A stretch of 29,222 bases of DNA from an uncultured Prevotellaceae bacterium (lineage in GTDB: Bacteria > Bacteroidota > Bacteroidia > Bacteroidales > Bacteroidaceae). A model generated the notes under the pieces. The model saw nothing but the letters and a program-made list of their open reading frames with translations, was not told where the DNA came from and searched no databases. The position numbers and the translations under genes are program-made. The DNA lies in contig CAMZHP010000008.1 of assembly GCA_947306845.1 (NCBI GenBank), positions 1-29,222 of the forward strand. The letters are read 5' to 3'. How positions within the stretch are numbered: the stretch's first letter is position 1; each line of letters starts with the position of its first letter. This document shows, piece by piece, positions 15,225 through 24,539 of this stretch.

Positions 15225-16382
15225 CTAAGAGAAGAATCCCAGCAATGTACCTGCTGCGACCGCAGAGCCTATCACGCCGGCCACATTGGGTCCCATGGCG
15301 TGCATGAGCAGGAAATTGTGGCGGTCGTACTCCAGGCCTATGTTGTTGGAAATACGTGCGCTCATGGGTACTGCACTGACACCGGCATTGCCGATGAGAG
15401 GATTGATTTTCTTTTCCTCAGGCAGGAATAAGTTCATCAGTTTGACAAACAGCACACCACTGGCACTGGCGATGATGAAAGCCATGGCACCGAGGATGAA
15501 AATCTTGATGGTGTTGAAAGTCAAAAACTCACTGGCTTGGGTGGAGCAACCCACGGTAAGGCCGAGCAATATCACCACGATGTCGTTGAGCGCACTACCA
15601 GCAGTCTTGGCAAGGCGTGTGGTCTTGCCACTTTCCTTAAGCAAGTTGCCAAAGAACAACATACCGAGGAGGGGAAGACCTGAAGGTACAAGGAAGGTGG
15701 TGAGCAGCAGACCGATGATGGGGAAGAGAATACGCTCAGTCTGGCTGACGTGGCGCGTCGGTTTCATATGAATTACCCTTTCCTTTTTGGTGGTGAGCAT
15801 GCGCATTAGAGGCGGTTGGATCACTGGAACAAGCGCCATGTAAGAATAAGCACACACTGCGATGGCACCCATCAGATTAGGACACAGTTTTGAGGACAGG
15901 AAGATGGCGGTAGGACCGTCAGCACCGCCAATGATGGCAATACCGGCAGCTTGGTTGGGCTCAAAACCCAAGGCCAGAGCCACCATATAGGCACCGAAGA
16001 TGCCGAACTGTGCTGCTGCACCAATGAGCACCAACTTGGGATTGCTGATCAGCGACGAGAAGTCCGTCATAGCTCCGATACCCAGGAACACCAATGGCGG
16101 GTACCATCCCTGACGCACGCCCTGATAGAAGATGTTGAGCACCGAATTGTCTTCATACAGACCGATTTCCAGACCGGCATCAGCCTTGAATGGGATGTTT
16201 CCCAGAATAATGCCCAAACCAATGGGAACAAGCAGAAGGGGTTCGAAGTCCTTCCTGATGGCCAGCCAGATGAAAATGCCACCAACGATAATCATGATGA
16301 GATTAGGTATCGTGGCATTGGCAAATCCTGTATAAGACAGGAAGTCAAAAAACTTGGATGTTATGAATTCAATAAATCCCAT
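15225..16382 (-). CDS. Sodium-pumping decarboxylase beta subunit (OadB/MmdB family)
   Basis: This 385-residue membrane protein is the Na+-translocating core of biotin-dependent decarboxylases such as methylmalonyl-CoA or oxaloacetate decarboxylase. It decarboxylates carboxybiotin on the carrier subunit and couples this to sodium export. About ten hydrophobic helices are visible, with the family blocks GIAIIGGADGPTAIFLSSK (Asp155), VPVIQPPLMR, and near the C-terminus a conserved stretch with GNAGVSAVPMSAR and HAMGPNVAGVIGSA. It begins 3 nt after the biotin-carrier stop codon. Linkage to methylmalonyl-CoA mutase just upstream suggests methylmalonyl-CoA as substrate, but the alpha subunit that sets specificity is not in the window. 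Confidence 0.95.
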   Translation of the reverse strand: MGFIEFITSKFFDFLSYTGFANATIPNLIMIIVGGIFIWLAIRKDFEPLLLVPIGLGIILGNIPFKADAGLEIGLYEDNSVLNIFYQGVRQGWYPPLVFLGIGAMTDFSSLISNPKLVLIGAAAQFGIFGAYMVALALGFEPNQAAGIAIIGGADGPTAIFLSSKLCPNLMGAIAVCAYSYMALVPVIQPPLMRMLTTKKERVIHMKPTRHVSQTERILFPIIGLLLTTFLVPSGLPLLGMLFFGNLLKESGKTTRLAKTAGSALNDIVVILLGLTVGCSTQASEFLTFNTIKIFILGAMAFIIASASGVLFVKLMNLFLPEEKKINPLIGNAGVSAVPMSARISNNIGLEYDRHNFLLMHAMGPNVAGVIGSAVAAGTLLGFFS

Positions 16383-16385
16383 GGC

Positions 16386-16832
16386 TTATTCTATTGTTAC
16401 AAGAGTTGCTCCTTCCATGACGGTGTCGCCACGGGTAACTAAAACTGAAGTGATCTTTCCGTCGCAATCAGCCTCGATGTTGTTCTGCATCTTCATGGCT
16501 TCCAGAACGATAACGGTATCTCCTGTTTTGACGGTGTCGCCAACCGCCACCTTTACATCGGTAATGGTGCCAGGCAGCGGTGCCAGTACCTTGTTGCCTG
16601 TGGCAACGGCTGCTTTGGGCTTGATGGCAGGTGCTTTCTCCGGCTCTGCTGCCACCGACAAGGTGGAAGAGGGCACTTGCACACGTCTGGGCTGTGGCTT
16701 GGCTTTCACCGGTTTTGCCAGTTCTACCTCAAATGGTTTGCCATTAACTGTCACTTTGGCAATATTGCCTTCTATTTCCTCTATCTCTACTTGATAGTCA
16801 ACACCGTTGACCTTATATTGATAATTGCTCAT
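16386..16832 (-). CDS. Biotin carboxyl carrier subunit of the decarboxylase
   Basis: This 148-residue biotin carrier shuttles CO2 from the carboxyltransferase to the membrane pump. Residues 1-50 form a small conserved domain (YKVNGVDYQVEIEEI) seen in decarboxylase gamma/C subunits. A Pro/Ala/Lys-rich flexible linker follows (about 50-75), then a biotinyl domain with the biotin attachment Lys114 in EAMKMQNN. The frame is open 12 codons upstream to 16868, overlapping the previous gene; the ATG at 16832, which leaves a 20-nt gap, gives the normal MSNYQYKVNG start and is preferred. It lies between the OadG-like subunit and the beta subunit. Confidence 0.94.
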   Translation of the reverse strand: MSNYQYKVNGVDYQVEIEEIEGNIAKVTVNGKPFEVELAKPVKAKPQPRRVQVPSSTLSVAAEPEKAPAIKPKAAVATGNKVLAPLPGTITDVKVAVGDTVKTGDTVIVLEAMKMQNNIEADCDGKITSVLVTRGDTVMEGATLVTIE

Positions 16833-16852
16833 GGTTATATCTGTTGTTTGGT

Positions 16853-17803
16853 TTATACTCTGGTCCATTTTGTCTGTTTGGGAGAAATGGTGATGATACC
16901 GCTCTCCTGGTCGTGGATATCATCAAGATATTCCTTGAGGGCCATGGAGATGACAGCCACATACACATCGTCATCTACGTTGCCCGCAGTTGCATGATTC
17001 GTAATGGTGACAGCAGGAAAAGCTCGCTCATCTTCCTCTTCCTCCTGAGCTGCAATAATGCGCTCTTTGTGTGCTTTCTTGGCTGACGCATGCTTCTCAC
17101 GCTGCCTGTGGGCCATAATCCGTCCGAAGATGGTGAAGAAAATCCAAAGAAGAGCAAGGCATGAGAAGACAATGCCCATCGACAGCACTGTGATACCAAA
17201 GCCGTGAGGGTCATCACGCTTGATCTGCGCCACTTTGGATTCTGTGATGTGAATGAAATTCTCTATACCCGGTGTAACTGCATCGGCGGGTTTGACCTCC
17301 CATACGTCGGCGCCATCACTTTGGCGGGCATAGGATGTGTTTTCATTCATGGAAGCAGGTACGGTCACTGAATCTATCAGATCCACTCCGTTGCCATCAA
17401 AAAGTCCTACCCATGTGGGTTGGTCAGGGTCAACAGAAGCTGTCATGTGAACCGATCCTTTAGCCGGTAGGCTATTGAGGAAGAGCACAAGATGCTGTCT
17501 TCCTCCCATGTTGGTACGAGTCTCATTGTTGGGAATGATGCTCATCTTCGACACACGCTCAGGCACACTGAGTTTTTTGTTGAGCACGGCGGTGTCAGTG
17601 GTGACATACATCCCCCGCACGTTAAATGTGGTGAATGAGACATTGGCGAGCTCAATCCATGGAAGATGCTCGTTATACTCATCCACAATGCTGGCCGTGT
17701 TCCTGGTCATCACCTCATTGATTTTGATGTTCTTGGCTCCTTGGCCAAAAACAGTGAGGCTTCCCAGAATCAGCAGTGACGTTAGTAGTTTTAATCGTTT
17801 CAT
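16853..17803 (-). CDS. OadG-like gamma subunit fused to a periplasmic lamin-tail-like domain
   Basis: This 316-residue protein appears to be the small membrane subunit that assembles the decarboxylase pump, with an added outer domain. A signal peptide (about 1-21) is followed by a beta-rich region of about 170 residues. Its opening, IKINEVMTRNTASIVDEY with HLPWIELANVS, resembles the lamin-tail domain seen in secreted bacterial proteins. A single membrane helix (about 205-227, GITVLSMGIVFSCLALLW) has the OadG look (GxxVLxMGxxFxxL). A basic and then acidic cytoplasmic tail follows, including a run EEEEDER. OadG proteins are usually about 80-120 residues with no outer domain, so this is an enlarged form. 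The position just before the biotin carrier and beta subunit supports the role. Confidence 0.8.
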   Translation of the reverse strand: MKRLKLLTSLLILGSLTVFGQGAKNIKINEVMTRNTASIVDEYNEHLPWIELANVSFTTFNVRGMYVTTDTAVLNKKLSVPERVSKMSIIPNNETRTNMGGRQHLVLFLNSLPAKGSVHMTASVDPDQPTWVGLFDGNGVDLIDSVTVPASMNENTSYARQSDGADVWEVKPADAVTPGIENFIHITESKVAQIKRDDPHGFGITVLSMGIVFSCLALLWIFFTIFGRIMAHRQREKHASAKKAHKERIIAAQEEEEDERAFPAVTITNHATAGNVDDDVYVAVISMALKEYLDDIHDQESGIITISPKQTKWTRV

Positions 17804-17829
17804 GAAGTTATGTTATATAAGCTTTCTTT

Positions 17830-19533
17830 TTATCCGCAGAAAAAGAGTACGAGGATTTGCGCCATCAATATTCTAAGAAACATGGTGAGTGGGTAGACTG
17901 TGGAGTAACCCACACCAGGAGCCTCGCGGGAACATACCTGATTGGCATAGGCCAATGCTGGTGGGTCCGTATAGGTGCCAGCTATCATACCCATGACCAT
18001 GAAGTAGTTGAAATGATATACTTTCTTGGCGATGGTGCCCACGATGAGTATTGGAATGACCGTGATAAGAAATCCGGTGTAGACATATTTCAAGCCATCC
18101 CCAGAAACCACTGTTTCCCAGAATCCCGCTCCTGCCTTGATGCCCACACTGGCAAGGAAGAGCACCAATCCTATCTCACGAAGCATCATGTTAGCACTTG
18201 TGGTAGTGTAGGTCACCAATTTTATCCTGTATCCAAAACGACCAATGAGGATGGCGATGATCAGCGGACCGCCTGCCAGTCCGAGTTTCATCGGAACGGG
18301 CATACCCGGAATGGCAATCGGCAGACATCCGAAGATGATACCCAGCATGATTCCAACAAAAATGGTGGCGATATTGGGTGCATTGAGCCGTTTCACGGAA
18401 TTGCCCATCATTTCAGCTACCCGGTTGACATTGTCCTCAGGTCCCACCACCATCACACGGTCGCCAATATGAAAATGGTGGTTGCGACCGGCAAAAAGAT
18501 CAATTCCGTGACGGGTGATCCGAGTCACGTTGACTCCGTAAACACTGGAAAAATGCATTTTTCCCAACGTCTTTCCATTTATCGATGGATTAGTCACCAC
18601 TATACGTCTCGACACCATGGGTTGCTTTTCCAGTTCTACGTTCCATTCCGCCTCAATTTCCGGACCAATGAACGCTATGATAGGCTCCGCATCTGCTTCT
18701 GCACAAACGACGAGTAGTTCGTCATCTATATCAAAAACGGTATTTCGGTTAGGGATGCTCACCTGTCCGTCATGCAGATAGCGAGAACAAACAAAGTCAC
18801 GATTGAGAAACTCACTAATTTGCATGAGCGTCCTTCCTGCTAGGTATGAATTAGTGACCCGAAGGTGCATCATTCGAGGTTTGGCATGAGGATTCTCTGC
18901 CTCTTCCTCAGACAACTTGGCTTCTTCATCCTCAAGCTTGCTTTTGGTGAGATACCTGACCGCAATGGTAGCGAGGATAATGCCAGTCACACCTAATGGG
19001 TAGGCGCAGGCATAACCCGATGCGATCTGCGGGATATTCACACCATTGAAAACCGTGCTGTTAGCTTCAGTTGCAGCACCCAGACCAGGTGTATTGGTCA
19101 CGGCTCCATACAATGTGCCTATCATCATGGGCAGTGAATGCTTGTCGGAGGTATCGAAAAACAAGAAATAACAAGCAAACATCATACCAATGTTGAGCAG
19201 GATCATCGCGATGGACAAACCGTTAAGGGTTAGTCCGTCTTTCTTGAAACTCTCAAAGAAACCAGGACCTACCTGCATACCAATCATGAAGACAAACAAG
19301 ATCAGCCCGAAGTCCTGACAGAAATTAAGAATAGTAGTAGGGGCGGTGAAATGGATATGGCCTGCCACAATGCCTGCGAATAGGACAAACGTGACACCCA
19401 ATGATATGCCAAACACCTTAATTTTCCCTAAATATACACCTACAGCGATGACGACTGCATATAGCAAGACGACATGGGCTACTGAATCCGTTGATGTGAA
19501 AAGATTGATAAGCCAATCCATTTTTGAAGACAT
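17830..19533 (-). CDS. AAE-family transporter (aspartate:alanine exchanger/succinate exporter type)
   Basis: This 567-residue transporter has two homologous membrane halves around two central TrkA_C-like domains (about 210-295 and 305-385), the architecture of the aspartate:alanine exchanger (AAE, YidE/YbjL) family. The halves carry related signature loops: [16 protein letters not shown] in the first and [16 protein letters not shown] in the second. Family members exchange or export carboxylates; examples are AspT (aspartate/alanine) and SucE1 of Corynebacterium glutamicum (succinate export). It is first in an operon with the sodium-pumping decarboxylase and diverges from methylmalonyl-CoA mutase. 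Succinate or another dicarboxylate is therefore a reasonable but unproven substrate. The stop is 26 nt before the OadG-like gene. An alternative start is four codons downstream. Confidence 0.85.
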   Translation of the reverse strand: MSSKMDWLINLFTSTDSVAHVVLLYAVVIAVGVYLGKIKVFGISLGVTFVLFAGIVAGHIHFTAPTTILNFCQDFGLILFVFMIGMQVGPGFFESFKKDGLTLNGLSIAMILLNIGMMFACYFLFFDTSDKHSLPMMIGTLYGAVTNTPGLGAATEANSTVFNGVNIPQIASGYACAYPLGVTGIILATIAVRYLTKSKLEDEEAKLSEEEAENPHAKPRMMHLRVTNSYLAGRTLMQISEFLNRDFVCSRYLHDGQVSIPNRNTVFDIDDELLVVCAEADAEPIIAFIGPEIEAEWNVELEKQPMVSRRIVVTNPSINGKTLGKMHFSSVYGVNVTRITRHGIDLFAGRNHHFHIGDRVMVVGPEDNVNRVAEMMGNSVKRLNAPNIATIFVGIMLGIIFGCLPIAIPGMPVPMKLGLAGGPLIIAILIGRFGYRIKLVTYTTTSANMMLREIGLVLFLASVGIKAGAGFWETVVSGDGLKYVYTGFLITVIPILIVGTIAKKVYHFNYFMVMGMIAGTYTDPPALAYANQVCSREAPGVGYSTVYPLTMFLRILMAQILVLFFCG

Positions 19534-19549
19534 ATTGAAAAAACGACTG

Positions 19550-19557
19550 CAAAATTA
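19550..19557 (-). promoter_or_regulatory. Candidate -7 promoter element for the transporter/decarboxylase operon
   Basis: On the minus strand this reads TAATTTTG, an exact TAnnTTTG match, but it ends only 16 nt before the start codon at 19533. Transcription would start within about 10 nt of the ATG, giving a very short leader. No -33 element is seen at the normal distance, so this is tentative. Confidence 0.35.
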
Positions 19558-19682
19558 CTTAAATTATGCTCAAAAAAATAATTTTTGTGCAATTATTTGC
19601 AGCCACTTCACAAAGATTTTGAAAAAAAGGCTATTGGCTGAGATTTTATCCGTTTTTTTTTCACTGTGTCGGAAAAATCAAC

Positions 19683-19690
19683 TATCTTTG
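19683..19690 (+). promoter_or_regulatory. -7 promoter element for mutAB
   Basis: TATCTTTG at 19683-19690 fits the Bacteroidetes -7 consensus and is followed by CA, like the promoter at 3801. It would start transcription near 19697, giving a leader of about 60 nt to the mutA ATG at 19758. The segment upstream is a T-rich run without a clear TTTG at 19-21 nt. The 224-nt intergenic region is shared with the divergent decarboxylase operon and otherwise holds only AT-rich sequence. Confidence 0.55.
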
Positions 19691-19757
19691 CACATTATTT
19701 AGGAGGTGGAATCAAACCCTTAAATGATTGTAAAACTTATATAACAAACATTTCGCT

Positions 19758-21608
19758 ATGTCAAACAACAAGGAAAAACTCTTCAGCGAGTTTCAGGCTC
19801 CCACCACACAGGAATGGCTGGACAAAATCCAAGTTGACCTTAAGGGGGCTGATTTTAACAAAAGACTCGTATGGAGGACAAACGAAGGTTTCAACGTGCA
19901 GCCTTTCTATCGCAGGGAAGACGTGCTGAAACTGAAGACCCCTGAAGCATTGCCGGGCGAGTACCCATTCGTACGCGGCAACAAAAAGAACACCAATGAG
20001 TGGTATGTACGCCAGGACATCAAAGCCGACGATGCTGTCGCTGCCAATGCCAAGGCTCTTGACATCCTCAACAAAGGTGTTGATTCTCTCGGTTTCCGTA
20101 TCCCCGGAAATATGGTGAGTGCAGAATTCATTGATACCTTATTAAATGGTATTGCATGTGATTGCATCGAGCTTAACTTCAACACCTGCAAGCGCCACTC
20201 AGTGGAACTCGCAGAAATTCTCATTGCTTATTTTGAGAAAAATGGCTACGATAAGCAGAAATTGGTAGGCAGCATTGACTTTGACCCAATCGAGACAATC
20301 GTGATGAAGGGGAAAGACGTGTCTGCTATCATTACTGATGCCTCACGACTGACAGAGATTTTCAAGGACTATCCTCATTTCCGTTGCGTTTCGGTCAACT
20401 CGCAGTCACTCAACAATGCCGGTGCTTACATCGTTCAGGAATTGGGCTATGCTCTGGCCTGGGGCAATGAATACATGCAGTTGCTCACTGATGCAGGAAT
20501 CGATGCAGATCTCGCAGCCAGCAAGATCAAGTTCAACATGGGTGTCAGCGAAAACTATTTCATGGAGTTGGCCAAATTCCGTGCCGCACGTATGCTTTGG
20601 GCACAAATCGTCAAGCAGTATGAGCCTAAAAATGATGACTCATGCAAGATGATAGCCAACGCCACCACTTCTACCTACAACCAGACTGTATTTGATAGTT
20701 ACGTCAATTTGTTGCGTTCTCAGACCGAGGCAATGAGTGCAGCCCTTGCCGGTATCCACTCGATGGTTGTCGTTCCTTTTGATGCTCCATATGAGCAGCC
20801 CAATGATTTCTCGGAGCGCATAGCCCGCAACCAACAGCTTCTGCTGAAAGAAGAGTGCCATTTCGGACAAGTAGTCGATCCGGGAGCAGGTTCTTACTAT
20901 ATCGAGCACCTCACTGACAGCCTGGCCGTGGAGGCATGGAAGATTTTCCTCGAAGTGGAGGAAAATGGCGGTTTCCTGCAGGTTGCAAAAGACGGAAAGG
21001 TGCAGAAAGTCATCAATGAAACCAATATCAAGCGTCATGGCGATGCTGCCAAGCGCAAGGAATTTATCCTCGGCACCAATCAGTTCCCCAATTTCACAGA
21101 AAAATCTGAAGGAAAGGAAGGCATTGTGCCGTGCTGCTGTTGCGGTGAAGATGACGACCAGCCTTATGAGGCCATTCGTTCAAGCCGTCTCGCCGCTGAT
21201 TTTGAAGAACTTCGCATCCATACTGAGAAAACACGTGTTCCTGTGGCCTTCATGCTCACCATCGGCAATCTTGCCATGCGCCAGGCCCGCGCCCAGTTCT
21301 CCTGCAACTTCCTGGCCTGTGCTGGTTACAAAGTCATCGACAACCTTGGTTTCAAAACTGTGGAAGAGGGTGTTGACGCCGCTCTGGAGGCAGGTGCAGA
21401 CATCGTCGTGATTTGCTCAAGCGATGACGAATATGCCGAATACGCCATCCCCGCATTCAAGTATCTTGATGGCCGTGCCATGTTTGTCGTGGCTGGTGCT
21501 CCGGCTTGCATGGAAGACCTGAAGGCAGCCGGTATAGAGAATTTCGTCCATGTACGCTGCAATGTGCTTGAGACACTCAAGGAATACAATGCCAAGTTGG
21601 GAATCTAG
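19758..21608 (+). CDS. mutA: Methylmalonyl-CoA mutase small (beta) subunit
   Basis: This 616-residue protein is the non-catalytic small subunit of adenosylcobalamin-dependent methylmalonyl-CoA mutase, which interconverts succinyl-CoA and methylmalonyl-CoA. The N-terminal half follows the mutase barrel pattern ([16 protein letters not shown], then RRPxVQP-like [55 protein letters not shown]). The C-terminal cobalamin-type fold (about 505-616) lacks the DxHxxG cobalamin ligand motif, as expected for small subunits. An unusual run of four cysteines (459-462) sits in the linker between the two domains. The length is normal for the family. mutB begins 5 nt after the stop, so the two are co-transcribed. 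Confidence 0.96.
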   Translation: MSNNKEKLFSEFQAPTTQEWLDKIQVDLKGADFNKRLVWRTNEGFNVQPFYRREDVLKLKTPEALPGEYPFVRGNKKNTNEWYVRQDIKADDAVAANAKALDILNKGVDSLGFRIPGNMVSAEFIDTLLNGIACDCIELNFNTCKRHSVELAEILIAYFEKNGYDKQKLVGSIDFDPIETIVMKGKDVSAIITDASRLTEIFKDYPHFRCVSVNSQSLNNAGAYIVQELGYALAWGNEYMQLLTDAGIDADLAASKIKFNMGVSENYFMELAKFRAARMLWAQIVKQYEPKNDDSCKMIANATTSTYNQTVFDSYVNLLRSQTEAMSAALAGIHSMVVVPFDAPYEQPNDFSERIARNQQLLLKEECHFGQVVDPGAGSYYIEHLTDSLAVEAWKIFLEVEENGGFLQVAKDGKVQKVINETNIKRHGDAAKRKEFILGTNQFPNFTEKSEGKEGIVPCCCCGEDDDQPYEAIRSSRLAADFEELRIHTEKTRVPVAFMLTIGNLAMRQARAQFSCNFLACAGYKVIDNLGFKTVEEGVDAALEAGADIVVICSSDDEYAEYAIPAFKYLDGRAMFVVAGAPACMEDLKAAGIENFVHVRCNVLETLKEYNAKLGI

Positions 21609-21613
21609 AAAAA

Positions 21614-23785
21614 ATGACAGTCATGAGAAAAAGTTTTAAAGACATAGACATATATGCCGGCATTCAGCCGCAGAATGGTGCTGAGTGGCAGGCTGCCAAC
21701 GGCATTGATTACAACTGGAAAACCCCTGAGCACATAGAGGTAAAGCCTGTTTATACCAAGGAAGACCTGGAGGGTATGGAGCATCTCGACTTCACAGCCG
21801 GAATTCCGCCCTATCTGCGTGGTCCTTACTCCATGATGTATCCTTTCCGCCCCTGGACCATCCGTCAGTATGCCGGGTTCTCCACAGCTGAGGAATCCAA
21901 TGCTTTCTATCGCCGCAATCTTGCCTCAGGACAAAAGGGTCTTTCTGTCGCATTCGACTTGCCCACACACCGTGGCTATGACCCCGACAATGCCCGTGTC
22001 GTCGGCGATGTGGGTAAGGCAGGTGTGTCCATCTGCAATGAGGAAAACATGAAAGTGCTCTTCTCTGGCATCCCTCTCAACAAAATGTCCGTATCCATGA
22101 CCATGAATGGTGCCGTGCTTCCTATCCTTGCCTTCTACATTGTAGCAGGACTGGAACAAGGTGCCCAGTTGGAGGAAATGGCTGGAACTATCCAGAATGA
22201 CATTCTGAAGGAGTTTATGGTGCGCAACACCTATATCTATCCGCCAGCCTTCTCCATGAAGATCATTGCCGACATCTTTGAGTTCACCTCACAGAAAATG
22301 CCGAAGTTCAACTCCATCTCCATCTCTGGATACCACATGCAGGAAGCAGGTGCCACTGCCGATATTGAGCTAGCTTATACGTTGGCTGATGGTATGGACT
22401 ATATCCGCACGGGTGTGAATGCCGGTATTGATGTGGACGCATTTGCCCCGCGACTCTCTTTCTTCTGGGCTATCGGCATGAATCACTTTATGGAAATTGC
22501 CAAGATGCGCGCTGGCCGCCTGCTTTGGGCCAAGATAGTCAAGAGTTTTGGAGCTAAAAATCCCAAATCTCTGGCACTCCGTACTCACTCCCAGACCTCT
22601 GGCTGGTCGCTCACCGAGCAAGACCCGTTTAACAACGTGGCCCGTACCTGTATCGAGGCCATGGCAGCCGTGCTGGGACACACGCAGTCGCTGCATACCA
22701 ACGCCCTTGATGAGGCCATCGCGCTTCCTACAGATTTCTCCGCGCGTATCGCCCGCAACACCCAGATCTACATTCAGAATGAGACCAAGGTATGTAAGCA
22801 AATTGACCCATGGGCAGGTTCCTACTATGTAGAGACACTGACCAATGAGTTGGTGCATAAGGCCTGGGAGCATATCCAGGAGATTGAAAAACTTGGTGGT
22901 ATGGCCAAGGCTATCGAGACTGGTATCCCCAAGATGCGTATTGAGGAGGCTGCCGCCCGTACTCAGGCCCGTATTGACTCTGGTGCACAGACGATTGTCG
23001 GCACGAACAAATACCGTCTTGACCATGAGGATCCCATCGACATCCTTGAGGTGGACAACACAGCCGTACGCAAGCAGCAAGAGGAGTCGCTGGCTCAGGT
23101 CAGATCGACCCGTGACGAGGCTGCCTGCCAGGAGGCTCTCAAGGCTATCACCGAATGTGTGCGTGACTTCAACGAGGGTCGAAAGAGTGAGAACAATCTT
23201 CTCGACCTGGCTGTAAAGGCCGCCCAGCTTCGCTGTACTCTTGGCGAGATCAGTGATGCCTGCGAGGCTATAGTAGGAAGATATAAAGCAATCATCAGAA
23301 CTATTTCAGGCGTGTATTCATCAGAAAGCAAAAACGACTCCGACTTTGAGAAAGCCTGTGAGTTGACAGAGGAATTCTTCAAAAAAGAAGGCCGCAGGCC
23401 ACGTATTTTCGTTGCCAAGATGGGTCAGGACGGTCACGACCGTGGTGCCAAGGTTGTAGCAACAGGATATGCCGACTGTGGTTTCGATGTGGATATGGGT
23501 CCGCTTTTCCAGACACCTGCTGAAGCAGCGCGTGAGGCTGTTGAGAACGATGTGCATATTGTTGGTGCTTCTTCACTGGCTGCAGGCCATAAGACTCTCA
23601 TTCCCCAGCTTATTGAGGAACTGAAGAAGTTGGGTCGCGAAGACATTATGGTTATCGCCGGAGGTGTGATTCCTGCACAGGACTACGACTTCCTCTACAA
23701 GGCAGGCGTGGCAGCCATCTTCGGTCCCGGTACTTCCGTGGCCAAAGCTGCTGTTGAAATGATGAACATTCTCCTCGACAAATAA
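21614..23785 (+). CDS. mutB: Methylmalonyl-CoA mutase large (alpha, catalytic) subunit
   Basis: This 723-residue catalytic subunit binds adenosylcobalamin and performs the carbon-skeleton rearrangement between succinyl-CoA and (R)-methylmalonyl-CoA. The barrel carries typical blocks ([63 protein letters not shown]). The C-terminal cobalamin domain has the base-off/His-on motif DGHDRG with Asp606, His608 and Gly611, the ligand that replaces dimethylbenzimidazole. An in-frame ATG at 21623 ([13 protein letters not shown]) is an equally plausible start; 21614 is used because the A-rich run sits directly before it. In this metabolism it most likely runs toward methylmalonyl-CoA, feeding propionate formation. 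Confidence 0.97.
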   Translation: MTVMRKSFKDIDIYAGIQPQNGAEWQAANGIDYNWKTPEHIEVKPVYTKEDLEGMEHLDFTAGIPPYLRGPYSMMYPFRPWTIRQYAGFSTAEESNAFYRRNLASGQKGLSVAFDLPTHRGYDPDNARVVGDVGKAGVSICNEENMKVLFSGIPLNKMSVSMTMNGAVLPILAFYIVAGLEQGAQLEEMAGTIQNDILKEFMVRNTYIYPPAFSMKIIADIFEFTSQKMPKFNSISISGYHMQEAGATADIELAYTLADGMDYIRTGVNAGIDVDAFAPRLSFFWAIGMNHFMEIAKMRAGRLLWAKIVKSFGAKNPKSLALRTHSQTSGWSLTEQDPFNNVARTCIEAMAAVLGHTQSLHTNALDEAIALPTDFSARIARNTQIYIQNETKVCKQIDPWAGSYYVETLTNELVHKAWEHIQEIEKLGGMAKAIETGIPKMRIEEAAARTQARIDSGAQTIVGTNKYRLDHEDPIDILEVDNTAVRKQQEESLAQVRSTRDEAACQEALKAITECVRDFNEGRKSENNLLDLAVKAAQLRCTLGEISDACEAIVGRYKAIIRTISGVYSSESKNDSDFEKACELTEEFFKKEGRRPRIFVAKMGQDGHDRGAKVVATGYADCGFDVDMGPLFQTPAEAAREAVENDVHIVGASSLAAGHKTLIPQLIEELKKLGREDIMVIAGGVIPAQDYDFLYKAGVAAIFGPGTSVAKAAVEMMNILLDK

Positions 23786-23804
23786 GAGGTAAAATGTCTT
23801 AATA

Positions 23805-23840
23805 ATCAGGGCGGATAAGCTAATGCTTACCCGCCCTGAT
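23805..23840. terminator. Strong hairpin between convergent genes, likely bidirectional terminator
   Basis: ATCAGGGCGG (23805-23814) pairs perfectly with CCGCCCTGAT (23831-23840). After one mismatch, TAAGC (23816-23820) pairs with GCTTA (23825-23829) around a TAAT loop. The hairpin lies 20 nt after the mutB stop and 22 nt beyond the end of the convergent MgtC-type gene, so it can serve both. The flanks are AT-rich but lack a long T run on either strand. Confidence 0.7.
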
Positions 23841-23861
23841 ATTTAGTGTGAATGGATGATT

Positions 23862-24539
23862 CTATTCGATGCTTTCTATTCTGACTCCGTCAAGTTCTTC
23901 CATGATGCCCAACACGCGCGACTCATAACGGTTGCGCTTCACGTTGACCTCCACTGTGACCGTATATGTGCTGCTTTCCGCTCCCACTTGTTCACGCATG
24001 TTGTAGGAATCTATGGTAAATCCATCCTGACGCATTCTTCCAAGCACCTGCCTGACATCTTCGATGCTTGGAGAAGAAAAAGTGATGCTGATGTTGCGCG
24101 TTCCGAACTTTTGGAAGAAATAATTGAGTGTCTCCAAACATATCAGGACAAGCACAGTTGACGCAGTGGCCAAGAGATAGAGGCCAGCGCCACAAGTCAT
24201 GCCGATGGCAGAGGTGACCCACAATCCGGCGGCAGTGGTAAGACCACGCACCACATGACGCTGGAAAATGATGGTGCCTGCTCCGATAAAACCGATACCA
24301 CTTACCACCTGGGCAGCCACACGGGAGGGGTCAAGTCTGACATTCAAACCGGTATCACGTGAATGAACCAGGATTTGCTCAAAGCCAAACTGAGAGATAA
24401 TCATGAACAAAGCACTACCCATCGCCACCAAGAAGTGTGTTCTGAAACCAGCTTCTTTGGCACGGTAACCACGTTCCAATCCGATGGCAGCTCCCAATAG
24501 GGAAGCTACAAATAACCTGAGTATAAATTCTATCGTCAT
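23862..24539 (-). CDS. MgtC/SapB-family membrane protein
   Basis: This 225-residue protein has an N-terminal membrane domain of about four to five helices with the MgtC/SapB marks: LRLFVASLLGAAIGLERGYR at the start, FRTHFLVAMGSALFM, GIGFIGAGTIIF, and GLTTAAGLWVTSAIGM. A cytoplasmic C-terminal domain of about 75 residues has an ACT-like beta-alpha pattern. In other bacteria MgtC proteins affect survival at low magnesium and in hosts, and F1Fo ATP synthase is one known target; the role of this homologue is unknown. Its ATG directly abuts the clpC stop codon with no intervening base, so it is almost certainly the last gene of the clpC transcript. Confidence 0.92.
   Translation of the reverse strand: MTIEFILRLFVASLLGAAIGLERGYRAKEAGFRTHFLVAMGSALFMIISQFGFEQILVHSRDTGLNVRLDPSRVAAQVVSGIGFIGAGTIIFQRHVVRGLTTAAGLWVTSAIGMTCGAGLYLLATASTVLVLICLETLNYFFQKFGTRNISITFSSPSIEDVRQVLGRMRQDGFTIDSYNMREQVGAESSTYTVTVEVNVKRNRYESRVLGIMEELDGVRIESIE

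Noticed and set aside
17857..18717. 286-codon open frame on the plus strand opposite the AAE transporter
   Set aside because: Rich in His/Arg/Gly without domain pattern, and fully antisense to a transporter with clear family motifs.
22370..23080. 236-codon open frame on the minus strand inside mutB
   Set aside because: mutB is unmistakable here and the antisense frame shows no domain.
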